Positions 55,880 through 64,000 of a stretch of 64,000 nucleotides of DNA are shown here, piece after piece. Position 1 is the first letter of the stretch. The number at the start of each line of letters is the position of its first letter. Source of the stretch: Coffea arabica (lineage: Eukaryota > Streptophyta > Magnoliopsida > Gentianales > Rubiaceae); NCBI RefSeq assembly GCF_036785885.1, contig NC_092312.1:11736001-11800000 (forward strand), in the 5' to 3' direction. The notes beneath the pieces were generated by a model. The model searched no databases, was not told the DNA's origin, and worked only from the letters and a program-made list of their open reading frames with translations. Both the position numbers and the translations under genes were made by a program.

Positions 55880-58725
55880 ATATTTAACACACGATTAAGC
55901 CTAAGAATAAATGTAGTGATAATGCCGAGACTAGACAGCTTGCAAGCAATTGAACCACCTATCATGATCATGCATGACTCTTGCTCCAAAAGATTAAAAA
56001 GGGAACTTCAATTTGTGGTTTAGTAATTACAACAAATAGATTAACTTAATCTAATCACCGTTTACCACATAGGAAATTTTCCGGTGGCTATATAGATTTC
56101 TGTGAATAAACTTGTATATCATATACTAAACACTATATAAATTTGAAAATATTATGTTACAAATATAATTCGTGATAACTTGGTAATATTATAGGGTGTT
56201 TCGAGCATTATACCGTCAAATTAAAATTTTTCATTGGATAATAAAATAAGAGTTTGTTTGAATTGTAATTTTTTAGAATTTGTATGGAAAAAAATGTTAT
56301 ATTGATGTGATGTATGTGGGGTAGAATGTGTGATGAGGAGATGCATAAAAAAAAATATTTCCTAAAATTCACAATCCAAACAGAATTTTAGATGTAATAA
56401 TTTCAATCATTTAAAATAAACCGCGTGATTGTTACTAAATCACATAATTTAGATTTCATGAATGGTACCATTCTTGATTTTTTAAATCCACGACATTATT
56501 TCCTTTTTGTTTTCTATTTAATTTTGCCCTTTTACTTAGGAATGCTAAGTTTAAAGAAAAAATATTATCATTTACTTTTTTACTTTTACTAAGTTTGGCA
56601 ATATTTTATTTTTATTTACCCTCCCACTAATAAACTTCAAACCAAATTCCTATATAAGCGGAGCTACTACTTTTTTAAATTAGAAAGGCATGGGAGCCAC
56701 TTCTTACTTAAGAAAATGTTATTTGCACTCAATTTTTTATTATTTGCAATTCCATCATTTATTTTATCATATAGTCTAATTATTGAAACTTATATGATCA
56801 AAATGATTATTGGAGTGTGAATAACAAAAATTGAGTGTAAATAATCTTACTTATTTAAATTAATAAGAAAGCATGAATGGATGTTATATTTGTTATCTTT
56901 TCTTATGGTCTTATGGAAGTTTTAATTGTTGTAAAATTATAAATAACACAAGGCAATCGAAAACGTGATGGGTTGAAGTTCAACACCCCCTTAACTTTAT
57001 ATTTAGCTGCACTTTACCCTTCAACTTTACATTTAGTTGTACATTTGTGATTTTTTTGAAACGTGATTGTAATTTGCAAAACTCATTTGTAGGGGTGGTT
57101 ATAGGGTTAGTTTGGGGATAAATATTTTTTAATTATAAAAATGTAACATTGTATTAAAATAGCATACGAATAAGCATTTGTCTTTAATTATGGAGTAAAA
57201 AGGATTTAAAGTATAAATAACAAAGTATAAACAGTTTATGAAGTAGATAGTGGAAATGTTTTAAATTTTAAATTTGATTGGTGATAGGGTTAGTTATAAC
57301 CCACTACTTTTTATGTATTAAAATAAATACAAAAATCTAGAAAAAAGAATGAAAAGTTTAGAAGCCATTTAGAGGGTCTCTGATAAAAACCCCTTCCTCA
57401 ATACATATAGATATAGATGTGGCAATCAAAAAATTAGGCTTTAAATTTAGGAAATGGTCCCCGGAAAAGGAGTGGAGGAATTTCCCACAGTTTAATAGTT
57501 TTGTCCATGAGAACATAGTATATGACATATGTCATCAAGTTTCATGGATGTATCATGACATCTCTTTGTTATTTCTAAAACTGGTATTTTGCGCATTCAT
57601 TAGGACCCAAAAAGGGAAATTCATCTATATGTCACAGGACTTAAGAAAAGCAAAAACTGTCCGGAGTTGAATTTAGCAAACCATATGGGAGGGACACAGA
57701 GAACGTTACCACTTTTTCTTGTTATTGTATCTCTGGTGCAGGCCATTTCTTGTATCATTTGTCTATTTAGTCCAATTGACGTTTTAACGTATAATATCAA
57801 TCATTGCATTTCCAGTAGAGGAAAATGAAATCAATATCCTTGTAAAATAACTTCAACACTTTTGTGGAAAATTTGCCAAAATGGTCCCTCATATTTTCGA
57901 GAAAAACTTTTTTAGTTCTCCACATTTAAAATCGGACGAAATACACCCCGTTGGTCTTAGAGCTCATTTTCAATTGGTTTTTTGGTCAAAACGTGTACAC
58001 CTCACTAACATGCCCACAATTTTAAGGGCAAAATGCGAATACAATTAGTTTTTGTTTTTTTCCCAAATTTCAAGCATATGACGATCACATGACCACCTTC
58101 CGAACGAACAAAAAACTCTAATTTTTATCCACCAAAGCCATAATCGAACAAGAAAGACTAAGGTCAATTGCACTTTCTGCACTTTTTTCACTTATATAAC
58201 ATCTGCCTCATTGTAGACAGCTTTTGATTATGTAGTTTTAGTGGATAAGAATTAGGATTTATATTAGGAAGATGATCATGCAATTGTCATGTATTTTTTC
58301 TTTTCCTAGAGAGAAACGAATTGTGATCCCATTTTGCCCTCGAAAATTGCTGGCATTGAGAGAGGCATGTACTTTTTCAACTAAAAATTGATATCCAAGA
58401 TAAACTCTGGGACTAAATAGGCAAAATTTTAATATTTTAAGGACTATTTTGGCTAATTTTGATTGTGAAGGACTAAAATAATTGTTGTTGATAACGTGAG
58501 GGACCATTTTGGCAAAATTTTCCGTACTTTCATCATCATGTACAACTTTCCTCGACAAAATCTCAATAAGATATGCAAGTTAAAATTTTGTTTACACTCC
58601 AAAAATAAAAAAAGGGGAGGTACATGGATTTGATAGTCTTAGCGTTAGTCAAGAGGGTTGATTACGCCAAAATTGACGTTGAGGTTGAAGCTACAAATCA
58701 GGGGAATCGTTAAAGGGATTTATTG
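55880..58725. other. AT-rich intergenic DNA upstream of the DUF2921 gene
   Basis: No gene was recognised. A TTTGTTTG...CAATCCAAACAG inverted-repeat MITE-like segment lies at about 56253-56386. The rest is AT-rich with chance frames such as 57419-57670. Confidence 0.5.
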
Positions 58726-59040
58726 AGTCCCTCACAGGACTCCAAAGTTGCCGGCTTTTGGAGTTATCGTGGGGAGTTAGATTTATTTGCTAAAAATTTC
58801 TACTTTCGTAAGAAAATGTCAGAAAGAAAACTCATTCTCAGGAGCTTGGAGGGTCTTTATCTCTTAGTAGCGGGGCACCCTGTGAGGTTTTCTATCCCAC
58901 ATTGGTATTGGGGGGGTTGGGGTTTAGGTTTATAAGTCCCTTACAGGACTCCAAAAGTTGCCGGCTTTTGGAGTTACTGTGGGGAGTTAGATTTATTTGC
59001 TAAAAATTCTTATTTTCGTAAGAAAATGTCAGAAAAAAAT
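58726..59040 (+). mobile_element. Dimeric retroposon with 15-bp TSD and snRNA-like promoter core
   Basis: A perfect 15-bp duplication TAAAGGGATTTATTG (58711-58725 and 59041-59055) brackets 315 bp that ends in an A-rich tail (AGAAAAAAAT). These are marks of LINE-mediated insertion. Inside, a unit of about 105 bp (AGTCCCTCACAGGACTCC..., 58726-58831) recurs at 58936-59040. Each copy contains a hairpin, with a 10-bp perfect stem in the second (58948-58957 with 58965-58974). Between the copies lies ATCCCACATTG (58894-58904), close to the plant snRNA upstream element RTCCCACATCG. TTTATAAG (58929-58936) lies 24 bases further on, the spacing of Pol III-type plant snRNA genes. I do not recognise the RNA family. 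Confidence 0.75.
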
Positions 59041-59280
59041 TAAAGGGATTTATTGCCTTTAACCCTTTTTCAAAATCCATATGTCGCTTTGTGTATTACT
59101 TAGTAAAAAGGACAATGGTGATTATCGACACGTCCTACATTACTATTTATTCCCGTCATATCTTGTCTCAAGGCTTTCTCCATCACGAATTCGCGGACAT
59201 GGCCCTTTTCATTTGGCTAGCTTGAAGATTGGCTTTTTTTTTTTTTTTTTTTCACTTCAATCATACATGCTGATATATGT
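59041..59280. other. Short flank between retroposon and Helitron
   Basis: It contains a long poly-T run (about 59234-59252). No gene is seen. Confidence 0.4.
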
Positions 59281-59526
59281 CCTCATAGACTATATATCTA
59301 TACACATATATAAGAAGCAGTTGGATTTTCCTCTTTGCCGCAGTTTTCGCCTTGCAATTTCATCTGCTTTGTTTGTGAGGAAAATTTGAGAAAAAAACGG
59401 GGATCAGTTTCATTTGCTTCGTTAAGTTTCATCTGCTTTCTTTTATCGGATTACAGTCAGATGGTTGGAGTGTGTGCAATCCAAGGTTCATTAGCTTTGT
59501 TGGTGAGGCAAAATTTAAAATAGAGC

Positions 59527-59597
59527 CATCTGTCTGTTGCCATGCAGAGGGAAAAATTTTAAATGGAGGCATCTGTCTGTTGCCATGCAGAGGGAAA
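59527..59597. repeat. Short direct repeat CATCTGTCTGTTGCCATGCA
   Basis: A 28-base block at 59527-59554 is repeated at 59570-59597 with a 15-base spacer. Confidence 0.85.
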
Positions 59598-59753
59598 CAC
59601 CGTTTGTTTCTTTGTTCCAGAAAGCTCATTATCTCTCATCTCTCATATCTCATATAGTAGATAGATATAGATAGATGGTGGTTTTGTGTCATAACCCATT
59701 AACATACTGATATCTTTGAAATTGCATTTGTGTCGCTGCATTCTTTTTTTGCG

Positions 59754-59869
59754 TTCCAACTGGAGTTTTAGTTTTCTGCCGTCTGTCCTTTCTTTGTGTC
59801 GAAGAAGGTAATTCCAACTGGAGTTTTAGTTTTCTGCCGTCTGTCCTTTCTTTGTATCGAAGAAGGTAA
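59754..59869. repeat. 58-bp tandem duplication within the Helitron
   Basis: 59754-59811 and 59812-59869 are adjacent copies starting TTCCAACTGGAGTTTTAG and differing at one or two bases, so the duplication is recent. Confidence 0.92.
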
Positions 59870-60761
59870 TGACTCTATTTCTCTTCGAGTATATAATGAT
59901 TGTATTCTTGTTGCATGTTCTATTCATCACCTTCCGTTTTCTTCTTTGCAGCTTTTAAACAATTTCCACCTCTTAAACAACTTCCTCTTTCTTTCTTTTG
60001 TCGACTTCTAGCTTCGTTTGCTAACTTTGTCCTTTCCTGCTTCTTATATCTGCAACTCCATCGTCTGGTTATTATCCGTCCAAGTCAGCCATTATGGTAC
60101 ACAAACTTCCCAACGTGACCAGCACTTCACAGAGCAGCTCCAGCGGCCTTAGTGGAGAAAAAAACACAACAATGCTCATCGACTCTCCACCACACCCATA
60201 AACAACCGAAGTTGCACACACACCAGAATCTTCAACAAATATAGACAGCAATCTCCTGACCGCATTCAAACTGACAGAGAGCCCCATCAAAAAACAACGA
60301 ACCGACGACTACAACAATTAAGCTTGCAACCCTTCACCACTTTTGAAAGTGCAAAGAGCTCTAAGAAGCTTCAGCTGTAAATATGTCTAAATATGCTTGC
60401 ATGATCCTGTAAATTGGATATAGACAATGATCCACATAAATCTATCCTCTTCAAAAGACCTGAAAAATTATCTATATCACAGACGCAGTCCATTAATCTT
60501 TTACAAAATATGCATTTCACTTAACTTCTCAACGCAATAATAAAAAATAAAAAAAATAAAAAAAAAGTCCCATGACGCCCGCGCATCGCGCGGGGACCGC
60601 ACCTAGTATATATATATATACATGATGTCCTTCCGCTGACAAGGAGGGAATGATTACATTACTAGAATCCAATCACCCGGAATCTGGGAAATTTGCACCA
60701 CCTTTGGTTGGATATGACATGAGCACTATCACTCTATCAGTATAGTTGCTTTACAACTCAC

Positions 60762-60780
60762 AGCAGCAGCAGCAGCAACT
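60762..60780. repeat. CAG trinucleotide microsatellite
   Basis: Five or so CAG units lie in what is probably the 3' flank or 3' UTR of the E2 enzyme gene on the minus strand. Confidence 0.8.
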
Positions 60781-61263
60781 AGCAGTATAGTGCTGATCCT
60801 GACACCCTTCAACCTTTCTCTCATTAACTGAGGCAGCAAGACATACAAGAACTGATATCCAATCGTTGCTCAAATATTCCCCTTGACTGAGATCAACATT
60901 GCAGAAAAAGAAATAAGATATACACAGATAACTAATACTCAACAAACCCTCCAGTCAACTAGCTGTTACTGCATTTTTCTCCAGCAACTGCAAGCTTACA
61001 GTTTAGGAGCAGATCTGCAGCAACAGAGCATTTTTTTGGTTGACTGAAATTTATTTCAAGCCTATATACAGAATTACAGATACATAGCAGAACATGCGGT
61101 GTTTTCTCATGCCTTTGTCCTCACATACATTCACAAACAACATAAGCACCAGAGTAAACTGGTTTGGGTGCCAGGAACTGTACTTGCACACTCATAAGAC
61201 AATGCAACTGCAGAATAAGGTAAATTTAATAACATAGACAAGCTACAAATTTCTTTATAATGG

Positions 61264-64000
61264 TCAATGATTACTATCCTGCTTTAATACGTCGCTGCAG
61301 TCCATACCCTTACTGGAGAATGCTTCAACAAGTCTAGGGAAGAGCTTGGTAAGCATGATCTTGAACCCCATAGAGCTTTCAATTCTTATTCCTTGTGCAA
61401 TTTTCTCATTTCCATAAGCTGAACCTACCGGAGCTCCATTCATATATGCCTTACAAGCCAATAGAATATGTTTGCAATGTTGACTAAAGTGCTCCACAAC
61501 CAGTGCCTCAAAATGCTGCACCAAATTGAACAAGACACATCAAGACTTGAGCAATCTTTGTTTTCTTTCAGTTGATAAAAAAGGTTTCTTAGTATTGTCT
61601 CATAGAGTAGACGTCTTAGTCAATCTAAACTAGTACATTCACTTTGGTAAAGGAGTTATTTTTATCAGAGACATCTTTAAAGCGTAGCTCAATCATGAAT
61701 ATCTCCCAAGACAATTACTGTTCGACCTTGTATATATTCCAAGCTACAATAATTCCATTAGAAGGGAATCACTGTCTAGACTTTACAATTAAGTTTAACT
61801 AGGAGGAGTTAAAACTCGTTTTAGCAGAACGGGAATCATGTCATCAGGTTGCTCTAATTAAAAGGACTAGCTATTACTGTAGTCCCCGTAATGATAGGGG
61901 CAAACAGATAAGCTTACCTTGGGTGGCTTGCGTAGTAGGTATAACATGGACTTGCAGTTAACAAGGAATGCATTTTCATTGTAGCTCACTGAGTTCTTCT
62001 CACCCTCAGATTTTCCAATCTGCGAATCATATCCAGCCTCATTGAAATAAGGCTTTTCATTAAGGACAAGAGCTTGGAGGGACAGGAGAACTTGAAGAAT
62101 TGTAGAATTTTCAGGATTCCAAACTTCACTTCCAGACCCTGTCCATGTATTGAGGAGACTAAGGCAAATTTTGCCTGACTCGTATAAATTAGGATTGACA
62201 CGAAGTCCACCAGAATTGTAGTACACCATCTGAAATTTTCATGTGCCGAAATTTCATCAGCATCAGTTCAAAATACACCGTCAATGCCCTATATGTGATT
62301 ATTATTGTTGCATTTACAATGGCAAAGGTATTGCAATTCAATTAAGTACTAAATTCATTGCCCCAAAGTTCTAAATTGTTCAGTGACATCACATAAAATC
62401 TAATTAGAGTTTATCAAGAAAAATAGCCATTTCAGTGGAAAAGAGATTTTGCTATCCAATTGAATGATTCCAAGTATAATCATAGTAAGCAGCAAAAAGT
62501 AGTACTTACAGGTGGTTGATAAGGATACTCCAGGGGAAGAAAAATGTCAAAGAAAAATAATCCATCGTGATATGGTGTTCCAGGAGCCCCTACAAGAACA
62601 GCTCGCAGAAGATCCATTCTTTCCTCATATGTACGAACAAAGACCGTTTCTGTACAGAAAGTATTTCCAAGTTAAAATGGTAATAAAATATAGCTGCCAC
62701 ACCCCATGGTACTAATATACAACCAATTCCAAATGTATATATCAAAGATTCCCAAATTCACATTTAAACAAATTGTTCTATGCCATAAAGTAAAATCAGG
62801 TTATATTACAATAGAAGCATACTGCACTAAAAAATCTTATTCAACATATAAAAGGTCCCACAAATTTTTTTCAACTTATCATTATATGCCAAAAGGAGAA
62901 AAGAGGTCACATAAGTAGAACTACTAAATTAGATACAAGAATTTATCTCTTTCCCTCTATACAAGTCACTAGTGTGCTTTGACAGTGCTGTTATCTATTG
63001 TTAAATCTATTCAATACTTAGAACTCCTATCTATACAACCAAATTATTTCCCCCTTAACAAAAACAATAGGAAATATAATATTGCAACTACTGGCGGATG
63101 GGGGAATGTGCAAGAGGATTGTGGTACATGTTCAGTCAACATTTCTTAGAAGTGATTGAATACAATGAGAAATGCTAATGCTGAGCCTGAGAGAAAGTTA
63201 AAGTTTCTCACCTGGAAGATTTTTTTCTAAAATGCTCCATTCTTTCTGGACTCTTTTCAGCCAAGCTCGATTCATCTACAAAGAAACAAAAACCTTATCA
63301 AATCAAGAAACAAAAAAAAAAACAAAAAAGAGAAAGAAAAGGAAGAAAACTGAGCACGCTCTTGAAGACGATCTAAATCTTTCATATGTCAAACCTGGGA
63401 AGATTGCCGGCCCTTTCCAGCACCATCAACAAAATGGTGGTCAGAGCAATCATTAACCATATCAAATCGCCTGAAGAATTCAGGATGCTTATTGTTACAT
63501 GGAAGCACACAATCCTTTTCTTCTTCAACCTCTTTGGTGTGCTGCACTGAATTTGTTTCCTTAGTTGTCTCTATTTCACCTATATCCACTGGTGTACTAA
63601 CCGGATGTATGTCACAAAGTTCAAGTTCCTCCTCACTAAAGATAACAGCCTTTTCCTCGTCTTTTGATAACCATCTGTATGCTCCAAATAGTGAACTACC
63701 CAGGGAGCCAAAGAGGGTTGAGGTGATCGTAGTGAAAAGTCCAATGGCTGCTTGAGGGAAAGAAGAGGAACTAGAGCTGATTAACTTATTTTCAATCTCT
63801 TCTCTGTCAGCCTTGAAACCTGATTGGTCCTGACATAGGCATATAATTATTTCAGTTCATATTTCCCACAAACATTGAAACATATGCTCGTTATTTAGAA
63901 TATCATGGCAAACACCTGCACACAAGTTAATATTTCCTTCACAAAAGAAATCAGAGGAATATTGTGAAGGCTTTATTAACATTTGGCCACCGGTCTGGCA
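61264..64000 (-). CDS. PHO2/UBC24-like E2 ubiquitin-conjugating enzyme (3' part only)
   Basis: The gene runs off the right edge, so its N-terminal exons are missing. Visible exons: 64000-63916 (partial), 63829-63395, 63275-63212, 62650-62510, 62229-61918 and 61515-61264 with the stop. The UBC fold is spread over the last four. It starts WLKRVQKEWSILEKNLP, continues VFVRTYEERMDLLRAVLVG and GTPYHDGLFFFDIFLPLEYP, and reaches the active-site cysteine in GKICLSLLNTW. It then shows KPYFNEAGYDSQIGKSEGEK and YNENAFLVNCKSMLYLLRKP. The YNEN...LRKPPK block and the GFKIMLTKLFPRLVEAF tail look more like PHO2/UBC24 than UBC23 or the PFU group. PHO2 targets phosphate transporters and PHO1 for turnover and is normally repressed by miR399 sites in its 5' leader; that leader is outside the window. 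Confidence 0.88.

Larger units (their letters stand above)
59260..60606 (+). mobile_element. Non-autonomous Helitron
   Basis: The 3' end has a 7-bp GC hairpin CCCGCGC-ATC-GCGCGGG (60578-60594), then 8 bases, then CTAG (60603-60606) followed by T, matching the Helitron rule of CTRR before a target T. The 5' end is less certain. A TC after A near 59260, or the AT-rich TATATATCTATACACATATA stretch just after 59290, would suit. About 1.3 kb. Inside are tandem duplications (59527-59597, 59754-59869). A short frame near 60090-60320 (TSTSQSSSSGLSGEKNTT, then ESPIKKQRTDDYNN) resembles the tail of Helitron-linked RPA-type proteins; that last point is tentative. No Rep/helicase is present. Confidence 0.7.

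Overview
The window is nuclear DNA of a flowering plant. The host genes have plant orthologs, canonical GT-AG introns and AT-rich intergenic DNA, and they sit among typical plant transposons (MULE, hAT, Stowaway, Helitron, chromovirus, very long LTR). A eudicot, probably an asterid, fits best; I cannot fix the genus from sequence alone.

Layout. 0-16 kb is a repeat block. It holds a decayed MULE transposase (about 0.4-4.2 kb), a dead GRF-type zinc-finger gene on the minus strand split by a 5,028-bp solo LTR (4827-9854, TSD TCACC), and a very young chromovirus-type Ty3/gypsy element (10336-15810, TSD AAGTG, LTRs differing at one base) in that gene's leader. 16.9-24.0 kb is RPB2, the second-largest RNA polymerase II subunit, on the minus strand in 19 exons. 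All exons read cleanly except exon 6, which has 2 extra bases in an A run. 24.9-27.3 kb is a non-autonomous hAT element with an 8-bp TSD that carries a piece of the elongation factor 2 gene. A LINE tail and unassigned DNA follow.

Gene-rich half. A CASP-like membrane protein (30.7-31.7 kb, +), a plastid 2-carboxy-D-arabinitol-1-phosphatase-like protein (34.4-36.7 kb, +), an intronless DYW-class PPR protein (37.6-39.4 kb, +), an uninterrupted CALS11/GSL1-type callose synthase (45.0-50.3 kb, +), an intronless DUF2921 membrane protein (53.1-55.8 kb, -), and the 3' exons of a PHO2/UBC24-like E2 ubiquitin-conjugating enzyme (61.3 kb to the window edge, -). These are independent single-gene transcription units; nothing suggests an operon or biosynthetic cluster. 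The gaps hold MITEs: a Stowaway at 39.7 kb, a Mutator-type MITE at 41.5 kb, and a family with TTTGGA ends. There is also a SINE at 50.5 kb, a dimeric retroposon at 58.7 kb with an snRNA-promoter-like core, and a Helitron ending at 60606.

I found no tRNA, rRNA or CRISPR, and no convincing new defence or metabolic system. The best second looks are the EF2 fragment inside the hAT, the RPB2 exon 6 frameshift, the dimeric retroposon, and the giant solo LTR inside the GRF gene. All coordinates and splice sites were read by eye and no database search was run.
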